The translations under genes and the position numbers were made by a program. From assembly GCA_945861385.1 (NCBI GenBank), contig CAMAUI010000019.1, positions 1 through 50,454 on the forward strand: DNA of 50,454 nt. The letters run 5' to 3'. Below the pieces are notes generated by a model. The model searched no databases. It saw only the letters and a program-made list of their open reading frames with translations, and was not told the DNA's origin. This document shows, in pieces, positions 33,333-41,927 of the stretch (its first letter is position 1; each line of letters starts with the position of its first letter). The DNA comes from Prosthecobacter debontii. GTDB taxonomy: Bacteria; Verrucomicrobiota; Verrucomicrobiia; Chthoniobacterales; Chthoniobacteraceae.

Positions 33333-34286
33333 CTACTTGAGGAACTCGACCTTCGCGCTCAGCTCCGGCGTGAGGAACTGATCCGGCTTCTCCACCTGCA
33401 CCTTGATTTGCAGCGTGCCCTTCTGCCGGTTCGCCTCGGGCGCGACCTCGGCTACGTGCGCGGCATACACTTTCTCCGGGTAAGCCTCCGGGCTCACGCG
33501 GCACCGCTGCTCCATCCGGATCTTCGCGAGATCGCCCTCATTCACATCAATCTCCACCTGCAAATCATTCGGGTCGCCCAGCGAGAGCAGCGCCGTGCTC
33601 GGCCCCCGCGTCCCGCCGAAACTCTGCGGCGACACCAGCTCCCCCGGGTCCGCCAGCTTCTCGAGCACCACCCCCTCGATCGGCGACTTGATCACCGTCC
33701 AATCCAGCCACACCTGCGCCATCGCACGCGCACCGCCGAGCTGCACGAGCTGCGCCTCCGCGCTCTCGACCGCCAGCCGTGCCTCATCCTCACGTTCCTG
33801 CGTCTCATTCTGCGTCGCCCGCAATTTCATCACCCGTGCATGACCCACCTTCGCGCGTTCCAGCGCCACCTTCGCCACCGCCATCTGCCCATCCAGCTCC
33901 GCCACCCGCGCCTTCTGCTCCGCATCATCGAGCCGCACGATCACCTGATCCTTCTTCACGTGATCCCCCTTCTTCACCCCGATCCACCGCACTTGATTGA
34001 GCACCCGCGGGCTCACCTCGATGCGCTCGCGATTGATGATGTAACCACTCACCGTCAGCACCACATCATCCGGCTTTCCATCAAGCTTTGGCGCCGCGGG
34101 GACTGCCGCCGGCTTCACCGCCCCCTTCGCCGCCTGGTCCCTCACATCCGCCTCCCACGGCCTCGCAAAATACAACGCCACCCCGGCCGTTCCCATCACC
34201 AGCAAACTGACGACCCAGAAAGTCCCCGCCGGACGTCGGCGTTGATTTTTCGGAATGTGAATGCTCTGCAGCTTTGCCGCGTCCAT
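33333..34286 (-). CDS. HlyD-family membrane fusion protein
   Basis: A 317-residue adaptor protein. It begins with a cytoplasmic tail (MDAAKLQSIHIPKNQRRRPA) and one membrane anchor (GTFWVVSLLVMGTAGVALYF). The first lipoyl half is RWIGVKKGDHVKKDQVIVRL, a coiled coil spans about 140-200 (EDEARLAVESAEAQLVQLGG), and the second half is VIKSPIEGVVLEKLADPGE. It most resembles adaptors of ABC exporters. No transporter gene is adjacent, so the ABC partner is elsewhere; the TolC-like gene at 27669 might serve it. The ATG at 34286 is used. Confidence 0.92.
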   Translation of the reverse strand: MDAAKLQSIHIPKNQRRRPAGTFWVVSLLVMGTAGVALYFARPWEADVRDQAAKGAVKPAAVPAAPKLDGKPDDVVLTVSGYIINRERIEVSPRVLNQVRWIGVKKGDHVKKDQVIVRLDDAEQKARVAELDGQMAVAKVALERAKVGHARVMKLRATQNETQEREDEARLAVESAEAQLVQLGGARAMAQVWLDWTVIKSPIEGVVLEKLADPGELVSPQSFGGTRGPSTALLSLGDPNDLQVEIDVNEGDLAKIRMEQRCRVSPEAYPEKVYAAHVAEVAPEANRQKGTLQIKVQVEKPDQFLTPELSAKVEFLK

Positions 34287-34483
34287 GCGCTGCGAGAGTA
34301 GGCCCTCCCCCGCCCCTCCGCAATCACCGCGTGCGGCAGGTCGCATCCCCGCTCCGATCGTTCTCCCGCGATGGAACTCGGAGGGCACAGAGGTTGGGTT
34401 TTTTGTTTCCGTACCGGAAGGCAACGATTGCCTTGCGCTCAGCACGAATTTCCCCGCAAGGTTCCCAAAATTCACCAACACCC

Positions 34484-34771
34484 ATGCCGCGCCTTTTCGA
34501 CTCCAAGGAAATCAAGACAGCCCTGAAAGAACTGCCCCACTGGGAACACGAGGCCAAGACCATTGAGCGGACCATCGAATTCGACGACTTCGCGCAGGCC
34601 ATTGATTTTGTGAACGGTGTCGCCGAACTCGCGGAGGAGGCGGAGCATCATCCCGACATCGAGATCCATTACAACAAGGTGCGCCTCATCCTTTCCACTC
34701 ACAGCAAAGGGGGCATCACGGACAAGGATTTCGATCTCGCCGAGCAGATTGACACCCTGGTGGATGAGTGA
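34484..34771 (+). CDS. 4a-hydroxytetrahydrobiopterin dehydratase (pterin-4a-carbinolamine dehydratase)
   Basis: A 95-residue PCD/DCoH-type enzyme that dehydrates the 4a-hydroxy pterin made by aromatic amino-acid hydroxylases. The active-site signature is AEEAEHHPDIEIHYNKV with H55 and H56; the THSKGGITDKDFDLA segment is also typical. The length is standard. The ATG at 34484 fits the family start; the upstream frame shows no similarity. Its last 8 bases overlap a small membrane-protein frame. Confidence 0.95.
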   Translation: MPRLFDSKEIKTALKELPHWEHEAKTIERTIEFDDFAQAIDFVNGVAELAEEAEHHPDIEIHYNKVRLILSTHSKGGITDKDFDLAEQIDTLVDE

Positions 34772-34898
34772 AAATCCCCCATCGTCAACCGAGAGAGTCC
34801 TGGGGATTGTCGCAGTGATCGTGCTCGCGTTCGTGGTGTGGTTTGTCGTCGAAAAACGGAGTGCCCCTCCTCCGCCGCCGGCGGTCCTGCCGCCGTAG
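34764..34898 (+). CDS. Small single-span membrane protein (44 residues)
   Basis: A short frame whose ATG lies in GATGAGTGA at the end of the pterin dehydratase gene, overlapping it by 8 bp. It encodes a polar start (MSENPPSSTERV), one strong hydrophobic helix (LGIVAVIVLAFVVWFVV) and a Pro-rich tail (APPPPPAVLPP). The helix plus coupling favour a real product, but there is no family recognition. Confidence 0.5.
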   Translation: MSENPPSSTERVLGIVAVIVLAFVVWFVVEKRSAPPPPPAVLPP

Positions 34899-34937
34899 CT
34901 CCGCGATGACAACCTGCCCCCTAAATCCGGACAGCCT

Positions 34938-36170
34938 TCACAACGCGATGATCCTTCGTGCAACCTCCTCGGCGTTCGCGCGGGAGTTGAACGCGCTGAT
35001 CCGGAAGTAACCCTCGCCCGCCGCACCAAAACCGGCACCCGGCGTGATCACCACATTGGCCTTACCAATCATCTTGTCGAACATCTCCCACGAGGTCAGG
35101 CCACCGGGACATTTGACCCAGATGTATGGCGCATTGACACCGCCCCACGTCGGCCATCCCGCCTTGTGCGCACCCTCGCGCAAAACCGCTGCGTTGCCGA
35201 GGTAGTGCTCCACAAGCGCGCGGACCTGTGCCTTTCCACCGGGCGAATAGAGCGCCTCCGCGCCGCGCTGGACGATATAGGACACGCCGTTGAACTTCGT
35301 TGTCTGCCGGCGCAGCCAGAGCGGGTGCAGCGGCTTGCTTTCCCCGGAAGCCGTCCGCGCCATCAGCGTCTTCGGCACCACGACAAATGCGCACCGCACC
35401 CCCGTGAAGCCGCCGTTTTTTGAAAATGAGCGGAACTCGATCGCACATTCGCGCGCGCCGGGAATCTCGTAGATCGAATGCGGCACGCCCGGCTCCGTGA
35501 TGTACGCCTCGTAGGCCGCGTCGAACAGAATCAGGGTCTCATTCGCGCGTGCATACGCCACCCATTCCTCCAACTGTGCGCGCGTAGCCGCGGAGCCGGT
35601 CGGGTTGTTCGGCGAGCAAAGATAGACCACATCCACGCGACCACGGGGCGGCGGCGGGATGAATCCGTTCGCTTCGTTGCCCGCGAGGTACACCAGCCTG
35701 CCATACGCTCCATGAGCGTCCGCTTCGCCGGTGTTTCCAGCCATGACGTTCGTATCCACATAGACGGGATACACGGGATCGGTGACGGCGATGACGTTGG
35801 CTGCTCCGAGAATATCGAGGATGTTCCCCGTGTCGCACTTGCTGCCATCGCTGACGATGATCTCATCATCCGCGACCTCGATGCCATGCGCGCGGTAGTC
35901 ATTCATCGCGATCGCCGCGCGGAGCCACTCGTAGCCCTGCTCCGGCCCGTAGCCCTTGAACGAGGCGCGCTCCCCCAGTTCGTCCACCGCCTTGTGCATC
36001 GCGGTGCGCACGGCCTCGGGCAGCGGTTCAGTCACATCGCCGATGCCGCAGCGGATGAGGCGCTTTGCGGCCTCCGGATTTGCATCGGTGAACGCCTTCA
36101 CGCGGCGCCCGATCTCGGGAAAAAGATAGCCGGCCTTCAGCTTCAGATAATTGTCGTTGAGAAATGCCAT
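34938..36170 (-). CDS. dapL: LL-diaminopimelate aminotransferase
   Basis: A 410-residue PLP-dependent fold-I aminotransferase converting tetrahydrodipicolinate directly to LL-diaminopimelate in lysine and peptidoglycan synthesis. It starts [20 protein letters not shown], the DapL family opening. [32 protein letters not shown] and the PLP lysine K251 in [13 protein letters not shown] follow. The route is typical of plants, Chlamydiae and related PVC bacteria. The length is normal. It stands alone, leftward. Confidence 0.96.
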   Translation of the reverse strand: MAFLNDNYLKLKAGYLFPEIGRRVKAFTDANPEAAKRLIRCGIGDVTEPLPEAVRTAMHKAVDELGERASFKGYGPEQGYEWLRAAIAMNDYRAHGIEVADDEIIVSDGSKCDTGNILDILGAANVIAVTDPVYPVYVDTNVMAGNTGEADAHGAYGRLVYLAGNEANGFIPPPPRGRVDVVYLCSPNNPTGSAATRAQLEEWVAYARANETLILFDAAYEAYITEPGVPHSIYEIPGARECAIEFRSFSKNGGFTGVRCAFVVVPKTLMARTASGESKPLHPLWLRRQTTKFNGVSYIVQRGAEALYSPGGKAQVRALVEHYLGNAAVLREGAHKAGWPTWGGVNAPYIWVKCPGGLTSWEMFDKMIGKANVVITPGAGFGAAGEGYFRISAFNSRANAEEVARRIIAL

Positions 36171-36284
36171 GTCGTTGATTGATGAAAATGTGCCGCGCCC
36201 TGCGCGACGAAGGCGGGCGATGTAGGCGCAGACTGCCCTCCGGTCAATGCCCTGCCGGCTGGATCACAACCGCAGCAGGCATTC

Positions 36285-37175
36285 TCATTCCTCCCCGCTG
36301 CTGATCTCGGTGTTCATCGCCTTTGCAATCGCGTGGATCTTTTTCACCGCCTCCTGCGTTGGCGGTGTTTGCTGTTCGTTCACGGCAAGGGCGCGAACTT
36401 CCGCGAGGCTCTTTTCGATCGAGACGAAAAGCGCCCGTTTTTTGAGGTTCGGGTGCAGCGTCTGCACGCGGTCGGCGAAATAGCTGATCATCGCTGGCTG
36501 CACCAGCAGCCGCGCACGCGCGGGCGTGTAGGATTCCGCGATGATCGCCGATGCAACTTCCAGCCCGCGCCACCAGCCGCCGAGCGCAACGAGGTGCGCG
36601 ATTTCCTCGTCCTTCAGCGCCATCATCCCCTTTTCCACATCACGCTGCGTGCCGATCAACTCGGACCTCACCGCGTCCCACTCCTTTTTTGCCGCACGCT
36701 CGAGGATGCTCTTTGCGTGACGGGTCACGTAGTCGGCGACACCGAGACCTTTCGCGTGGCTGAGCAGTGACCGGCCGATTGCCTCCAGCCTCGATTGCTT
36801 CTCCGCGACCACCGCGAGGAAACCATCGGCAATGACCCCGCCCGTGCTCAGCGCAAGCTGCGCGCGATTCGATGGCGGCTGCCGGGGAACGGCGCGCGCG
36901 ACATCCTCATAGACCACCGGGTGGAGATCGCGCAGGGACTGCAGGATCAGTTCGATGCCGGGCGTTGTGAATTCATTGACGCCGAGTTCCTCCTTCATGT
37001 GCTCCGCCACGGCCACCTTTGCGGACTTTGCCGGCGGCTTTTCAGCAAAGACCGTGGAAGCCGACAGGAGCACGGCGACCAGGAAGATGTGCGGCAGACC
37101 GGAAGTCACTGCGCGCTTCTGCCGCAATGCCGCCGGAATTGCAATGCGCGGGACTAAACTGCCGTTCCGCTCCAT
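36285..37175 (-). CDS. Exported protein of unknown function
   Basis: A protein of 296 residues from the ATG at 37175, or 274 from a GTG at 37109, which gives a better signal peptide (VTSGLPHIFLVAVLLSASTVFA). The mature part is mostly helical and hydrophilic, with STGGVIADGFLAVVAEKQ and LVALGGWWRGLEVASAIIAE as distinctive segments and no Cys or metal motif. I do not recognise the family. From the ATG it overlaps nadK by 22 bp, so it may be co-transcribed with nadK. Confidence 0.75.
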   Translation of the reverse strand: MERNGSLVPRIAIPAALRQKRAVTSGLPHIFLVAVLLSASTVFAEKPPAKSAKVAVAEHMKEELGVNEFTTPGIELILQSLRDLHPVVYEDVARAVPRQPPSNRAQLALSTGGVIADGFLAVVAEKQSRLEAIGRSLLSHAKGLGVADYVTRHAKSILERAAKKEWDAVRSELIGTQRDVEKGMMALKDEEIAHLVALGGWWRGLEVASAIIAESYTPARARLLVQPAMISYFADRVQTLHPNLKKRALFVSIEKSLAEVRALAVNEQQTPPTQEAVKKIHAIAKAMNTEISSGEE

Positions 37176-38020
37176 TTCAGTTTCTGGCGCAGCACCTCGA
37201 AGAACGGCATCCCGGGCAGCGTCGCGAGCGGCAGGGTGTGTTGCGCCTTGGTGATCTGGAGGGTCTCGCCCGGCTCGATGTGGTGCGCGGTCTGGCCGTC
37301 GAGAGTCAGGTAGATGCTGCTGCCATCCACGGGGATGATCTCCACCGTGCTCGCATCGTTCACGATCACGGCCCGATTGGTGAGCACATGCGGACAGATC
37401 GGGTTCACGACGAACACGCCGCTGTCCGGCGCCAGCACCGGCCCGCCAGCGCTCAGGCTGTATGCCGTGCTGCCCGTCGGCGTTGCCACGATCAGGCCGT
37501 CAGCGTTGTATTCGGTGAGATTCACCCCGCCGATCCGCACGGCGAGCCGGATGAGCCGGGAAATTTCACCGCGGCTGATGACCGCATCGTTCAGCGCGAT
37601 GCGCGACGCCGTCACCCGCCCTTCGCGGATGATCTCCACTTTCAACAGCGACCGCTCACTCAGCTCATACTGCCGCTCCACGATGGCCGCGACCGCGCGA
37701 AGATGTTCCTTCACGCTCACCGTCGTCAAAAATCCGAGTGATCCGATATTGATCCCGAACAACGGGCGCAACCTCTCCCCGAGCGCGTGGAGAACCTGGA
37801 GGATCGTGCCATCTCCGCCGAGCACCACGAGCATCTCGCACATCTCCGCCATCTCCGGCTCGCTCAGCGAATGCTCGGCGCCCACCAGCCGGCCCGCGTG
37901 CGGATCGAGGTGCAACTGCACCGGATGCTTCGCAAACTCCCTCACCAGCGATTGCACGAGTTCGCGCGCACCCGGCTTCGAGTCATTCGCGATGAGACCG
38001 ATATGGCGTGTCTGGCTCAC
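37154..38020 (-). CDS. nadK: NAD kinase
   Basis: A 288-residue ATP-NAD kinase producing NADP. The GGDGT motif lies at 68-72 (VVLGGDGTIL). FGINIGSLGFL and the NAD-site segment ADGLIVATPTGSTAYSLSAG are complete, followed by VNPICPHVLTNRA. I start at the GTG at 38020 (MSQTRHIGLIANDSKPGA), since the frame before it, from a TTG at 38056, has no family similarity. It is 48 bp downstream of terC on the same strand. Confidence 0.95.
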   Translation of the reverse strand: MSQTRHIGLIANDSKPGARELVQSLVREFAKHPVQLHLDPHAGRLVGAEHSLSEPEMAEMCEMLVVLGGDGTILQVLHALGERLRPLFGINIGSLGFLTTVSVKEHLRAVAAIVERQYELSERSLLKVEIIREGRVTASRIALNDAVISRGEISRLIRLAVRIGGVNLTEYNADGLIVATPTGSTAYSLSAGGPVLAPDSGVFVVNPICPHVLTNRAVIVNDASTVEIIPVDGSSIYLTLDGQTAHHIEPGETLQITKAQHTLPLATLPGMPFFEVLRQKLKWSGTAV

Positions 38021-38068
38021 ACCGGCACTCGTAGGCCGGTTCGGCCCTCGCGGCAAGCGCGGCGGCGC

Positions 38069-38839
38069 TCAGTACTCGGAACGCAACTCGACGGGCTTCG
38101 CCGCCGCGCGCTTCTTGCGGGCTTTCAAATTCAGCATCTCGACGCCAAACGCGAAGCCCATCGCGGTATAGACGTAGCCTTTTTCGATGTGCTGCCCGCA
38201 CCCCTCGCCCACGAGCACGAGCCCGACCATGAGCAGAAACGCGAGCGCGAGCATCTTGATCGTCGGGTGCGTGTTCACGAAATCGCTGATGGACTTTGCG
38301 CAGACCAGCATCACCCCCATCGCGATCATCACCGCGGCGATCATCACTCCTATCTGGTCCGCCATGCCGACTGCGGTGATGACCGAATCGAGCGAAAAGA
38401 CGATGTCCACAAGCACGATCTGCACGAGCACCGCGCTGAGCACCGGCTTCACCCTCGCCGATTTCCCGTGCTCATCGCCCTCCAGGTTTCCATGGATTTC
38501 ACGCACGCTTTTCCAGATAAGGAACAGGCCGCCAAGCAAGAGCACGAGACGCTGCCCGGTGATCGCCAGCGGGGCGTTGGTTCCATGCTCATGCACAAAC
38601 GGGATCGTGAAAAGCGGCGTGGTCATCTTCGCGAGCAAAAATATCAGGCTCAGCAGCAAGACACGCGTCACCAGCGCCAGCATCAGCCCGATGGTGCGCG
38701 CCTTCGCCTGCTGCTCGGGCGGCAGTTTCCCCGCGAGGATCGCGATGAAGATGATGTTGTCCACCCCGAGAACAACTTCGAGGACGGTGAGCGTGAAGAG
38801 GCTGATCCACGCATTGGGATCGGATAACCAGTCAAACAT
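38069..38839 (-). CDS. TerC-family integral membrane protein
   Basis: A 256-residue polytopic protein of the TerC family, associated with manganese export or tellurite resistance. The two acidic membrane motifs are LEVVLGVDNIIFIAILAGKL and VDIVFSLDSVITAVGMADQ, which carry the Asp residues of the ion path. Seven or so hydrophobic helices are seen. A short basic tail (KARKKRAAAKP) ends the protein. The ATG at 38839 (MFDWLSDPNAW) is chosen over a longer frame from 38935 that would run into the divergent gmhB gene. Confidence 0.94.
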   Translation of the reverse strand: MFDWLSDPNAWISLFTLTVLEVVLGVDNIIFIAILAGKLPPEQQAKARTIGLMLALVTRVLLLSLIFLLAKMTTPLFTIPFVHEHGTNAPLAITGQRLVLLLGGLFLIWKSVREIHGNLEGDEHGKSARVKPVLSAVLVQIVLVDIVFSLDSVITAVGMADQIGVMIAAVMIAMGVMLVCAKSISDFVNTHPTIKMLALAFLLMVGLVLVGEGCGQHIEKGYVYTAMGFAFGVEMLNLKARKKRAAAKPVELRSEY

Positions 38840-38928
38840 GGCCACCGCGTGTAGCGGGACATTCGGCGGAGGCAAGTACTGCGGACATTCGCCTCGACCA
38901 AAATCTCCATTTCGGGGAGGAAGCCCGC

Positions 38929-39459
38929 ATGACACCAGCCGTATTCCTCGACCGCGATGGGACGATCATGGAAGAGGTCCATTACTGCAAAGACCCGGCG
39001 GACGTGCGCCTCATCCCCGGCGCACGCGAGGCGCTGATCCGTCTCAAGGCGGCGGGGTTTGCGCTTGTGATTGTCACAAACCAGAGCGGCATCGCGCGAG
39101 GACTGCTCACGGAAGAGCAATATGCGGCCGTGGATGCCCGGCTGGGCGCGTTGCTCGGCGAGGGGCTCATCGCCAGCACCTTCATGTGTCCCGACGCACC
39201 GGACGCTCCGAGCGAATTTCGCAAGCCCGCGCCCGGCATGCTCTTCACGGCGGCCGATGAACTGGAACTCGATCTGGAGCGATCATGGATCATCGGCGAC
39301 AAGGAATCCGACATCCTCGCCGGGACGCGCGCCGGGACGCGGGCGATCCTCGTCCGCACGGGCCACGGCGCGGGGGAAAGCGGAAAATTCGCGCACTTTG
39401 TCGCCGCCGATCTTGCCAGCGCGGCGGACTTCATCCTACGAGGTTCGGGTGCCACCTAA
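38929..39459 (+). CDS. gmhB: D,D-heptose 1,7-bisphosphate phosphatase (GmhB-like HAD)
   Basis: A 176-residue HAD phosphatase of the GmhB/HisB-N type, expected to remove the 7-phosphate from heptose bisphosphate on the way to ADP-heptose for LPS. The nucleophile pair is D8 and D10 in VFLDRDGTI. VTNQSGIARG, RKPAPGM and IGDKESDI complete the HAD motifs. The usual zinc knuckle is reduced: CPDAPDAPSEFRKP has one Cys where E. coli GmhB has a C-x-H...C-x-C set. A good ribosome site (GGGAGGAAG) precedes the ATG. It overlaps kdsB by 11 bp. Confidence 0.88.
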   Translation: MTPAVFLDRDGTIMEEVHYCKDPADVRLIPGAREALIRLKAAGFALVIVTNQSGIARGLLTEEQYAAVDARLGALLGEGLIASTFMCPDAPDAPSEFRKPAPGMLFTAADELELDLERSWIIGDKESDILAGTRAGTRAILVRTGHGAGESGKFAHFVAADLASAADFILRGSGAT

Positions 39460-40222
39460 GATCGCCGTCGTCATTCCAGCGCGTTTTGCCTCGACCCGGT
39501 TCCCGGGGAAGCCGCTCTTCCTCCTCGCTGGAAAGCCGATGATCCAGCACGTGTGGGAGCGCAGCGCGCGCGCGAAGGGCGTGGATCGCGTGATCGTGGC
39601 GACGGAAGACAGGCGCATCGCGGACGCATGCGCGCGCTTCGGCGCCGAGTGCGTGCTGACTTCCGAAAAATGCCGCAGCGGCACCGACCGTGTGGCCGAG
39701 GTCGCGCGCAGGAAGCTCCGCGGCTTCACCCACGTGCTCAACGTGCAGGGCGACGAGCCGCTCGTGGATCCCGCGACCATCACGAGGCTCGCGAGCACGA
39801 TGGCTGCGGCGAAGGACGTCCGGATGATCACTTCCGCGAGCGTCTTCGAGCCCGGCGACGACGTGGCCAGTCCCAACGCCGTGAAGGTCGTCATGGATCG
39901 CGCGGGCGACGCGCTGTATTTCTCGCGCTCGCCGATTCCGCACGTCCGCAACGCCACGCAGGGCCTCCGCCTTTTCCGCCACCAGGGCATCTATGGCTAC
40001 ACGATGGAACTGCTGTTGCAGTTCGTGAAATGGAAGCCAACGCTCCTCGAAATGGCCGAATCGCTCGAACAGCTCCGCGCACTTGAGAACGGCGTGAAAA
40101 TCCGCGTCATCGTGGTGAAGCACGCCGGCGTCGGCGTGGACACCCCCGCGGATGCCGCAGCCGTGGCCCCGCTGCTGGAGCGGCGCAGAAAAATCAGCAC
40201 CCGCAGTTTCCAACCTTCATGA
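39449..40222 (+). CDS. kdsB: 3-deoxy-manno-octulosonate cytidylyltransferase
   Basis: A 257-residue enzyme activating Kdo with CTP for LPS inner-core synthesis. VVIPARFASTRFPGKPL is the nucleotide-binding opening; NVQGDEPLVDP, SPNAVKVVMD and YFSRSPIPH are diagnostic. The start is a GTG at 39449 (MPPKIAVVIPARF), because the ATG frames upstream belong to gmhB. The stop overlaps the pyrG ATG (ATGA), which links CMP-Kdo synthesis to supply of its substrate CTP. Confidence 0.95.
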   Translation: MPPKIAVVIPARFASTRFPGKPLFLLAGKPMIQHVWERSARAKGVDRVIVATEDRRIADACARFGAECVLTSEKCRSGTDRVAEVARRKLRGFTHVLNVQGDEPLVDPATITRLASTMAAAKDVRMITSASVFEPGDDVASPNAVKVVMDRAGDALYFSRSPIPHVRNATQGLRLFRHQGIYGYTMELLLQFVKWKPTLLEMAESLEQLRALENGVKIRVIVVKHAGVGVDTPADAAAVAPLLERRRKISTRSFQPS

Positions 40223-41820
40223 AATACATCTTCGTCACCGGTGGCGTGGTCAGCTCACTCGGCAAGGGCCTCGCCGCCGCATCGCTCGGCAATCTGCTCG
40301 AACGGCGCGGCCTCAAGGTCACGCTCCAGAAACTGGATCCCTACCTCAACGTGGATCCCGGCACGATGAATCCGTTCGAGCATGGCGAGGTCTATGTCCT
40401 CGACGACGGCGCGGAGACGGACCTGGATCTCGGCCACTACGAGCGGTTCACCAATTCCGTCCTCACGCGCTCGAACAGCTCCTCCAGCGGGCAGGTGTAC
40501 GAGCGCGTCATCAAGAACGAACGCGCCGGGAAATATCTCGGCAAGACAGTGCAGGTGATTCCGCACGTCACCGACGAGATCAAGCGCCGCATCTTCAAGC
40601 TCGGCGAGGAACAGCCATGCGACGTGCTCATCACCGAGATCGGTGGAACGGTCGGCGACATCGAGGGGCTCCCCTTCCTCGAGGCGATCCGCCAGTTCAT
40701 CCAGGATGTCGGCGACGACAACGTGCTCATCATGCACGTGACGCTCATCCCTTACATCAAGGCCGCCGGCGAACTGAAGACCAAGCCCTCGCAGCAAAGC
40801 ATCGCAAAGCTCCGCGAGATCGGCCTCCACCCGAATGTCCTGCTCTGCCGCACCGAGCACGCCCTGGATGACGATGTCCGCCGCAAGCTGTCCGTCTTTT
40901 GCAACGTCCCGCTCGATGCGGTCATCGAGGGCCGCGACATCGAGGACACCATTTACCGCGCTCCGCTGCTGCTCCAGGAGGCGAAGCTCGATGACGTCGT
41001 CTGCAAGCGCCTCGGCATCACCGCACCCACCGCGAACATGGCCGACTGGGAGGTCTTCGTGCGGCGCGTGGTGAACCCGGAAAAGCATGTCCGCATCGCC
41101 ATCGTCGGCAAATACCTCGATCACAAGGACGCCTACAAAAGCATCTACGAATCCATCTGCCACGCCACGGCAGCGCTCGATTGCAAGGCTGAGATCGCCG
41201 AGGTGGACGCCGAGGATGTCGAGCGGGACGGCGCCGCCGGGTTCCTTGCCGGCGTCGCGGGCGTGCTGATCCCCGGTGGCTTCGGCGAACGCGGCACCGA
41301 GGGGAAAATTCTCGCCGCGCAATTCGCGCGCGAAAACAAACTGCCCTACCTCGGCCTCTGCCTCGGCATGCAAATCGCCACGATCGAGTTCGCCCGCAAC
41401 GTCTGCGGCCTCACCGGCGCGACCAGCACCGAGTTCGACGAAAGCACCCCGCACCCCGTCATTGACCTCCTCCCCGAGCAAAAGAAGATCAAGGGCAAGG
41501 GCGCGAACATGCGCCTCGGCACCTGGCCCACGACCATCAAGGAAGGCACAAAGTCCGCGCTCGCGTACGGCCAGCGCGAGATCCGCGAGCGCCACCGCCA
41601 CCGCTACGAGTTCAACCAGGACTACCGCGCGCAGATGGAAGCCGCCGGCTTCATCATCGCGGGCACCTCACCCGACGGGAAACTCGTCGAGCTGATCGAA
41701 CTCCGGAACCACCCCTTCTACCTCGCGTGCCAGTATCACCCCGAGTTCCAGAGCAAGCCGAACAACCCGCATCCGCTTTTCAAGGGCTTCATCGCCGCGT
41801 GCCTCGCGCACGGCCAGTGA
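40219..41820 (+). CDS. pyrG: CTP synthase
   Basis: A 533-residue two-domain enzyme making CTP from UTP with glutamine. The N-terminal synthetase starts MKYIFVTGGVVSSLGKGLAA and includes KLDPYLNVDPGTMNPFEHGE and TEIGGTVGDIEGLPFLEAIR. The C-terminal glutaminase has the catalytic Cys in LGLCLGMQIA and the His/Glu pair in CQYHPEFQSKP. Complete and of standard length. The ATG overlaps the kdsB stop by 4 bp. Two hairpins lie directly after its stop. Confidence 0.98.
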   Translation: MKYIFVTGGVVSSLGKGLAAASLGNLLERRGLKVTLQKLDPYLNVDPGTMNPFEHGEVYVLDDGAETDLDLGHYERFTNSVLTRSNSSSSGQVYERVIKNERAGKYLGKTVQVIPHVTDEIKRRIFKLGEEQPCDVLITEIGGTVGDIEGLPFLEAIRQFIQDVGDDNVLIMHVTLIPYIKAAGELKTKPSQQSIAKLREIGLHPNVLLCRTEHALDDDVRRKLSVFCNVPLDAVIEGRDIEDTIYRAPLLLQEAKLDDVVCKRLGITAPTANMADWEVFVRRVVNPEKHVRIAIVGKYLDHKDAYKSIYESICHATAALDCKAEIAEVDAEDVERDGAAGFLAGVAGVLIPGGFGERGTEGKILAAQFARENKLPYLGLCLGMQIATIEFARNVCGLTGATSTEFDESTPHPVIDLLPEQKKIKGKGANMRLGTWPTTIKEGTKSALAYGQREIRERHRHRYEFNQDYRAQMEAAGFIIAGTSPDGKLVELIELRNHPFYLACQYHPEFQSKPNNPHPLFKGFIAACLAHGQ

Positions 41821-41825
41821 AGTAG

Positions 41826-41923
41826 AGCAAGCTGCCAGCTTGCTGAGAACCGGATGTGGATGTCGGGCGTGGAACGCAGACCGCCCTCGTGTCGCCGCCA
41901 CAGTCGCAAGCCGGCGGCTTGCG
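41826..41923. repeat. Twin REP-like hairpins between convergent pyrG and the TlpA-like gene
   Basis: The first hairpin AGCAAGCTGCCAGCTTGCT (41826-41844) and the second CGCAAGCCGGCGGCTTGCG (41905-41923) are both perfect 8-3-8 stems. They are inverted relative to each other, 60 bp apart, and bounded by AAGTAG and CTACTT. The second has the same core as the units at 44221-44239 and 44311-44329. The right-hand end contains the leftward gene's TAG stop. They could act as two-way terminators. Confidence 0.75.
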
Positions 41924-41927
41924 CCAC

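Noticed and set aside
40255-41601. 448-residue open frame on the minus strand
   Set aside because: Antisense shadow of pyrG.
41826-41923. CRISPR array from repeated hairpins
   Set aside because: Only two diverged, inverted copies with one 60-bp interval; palindromic cores fit REP units, and no cas genes are present.
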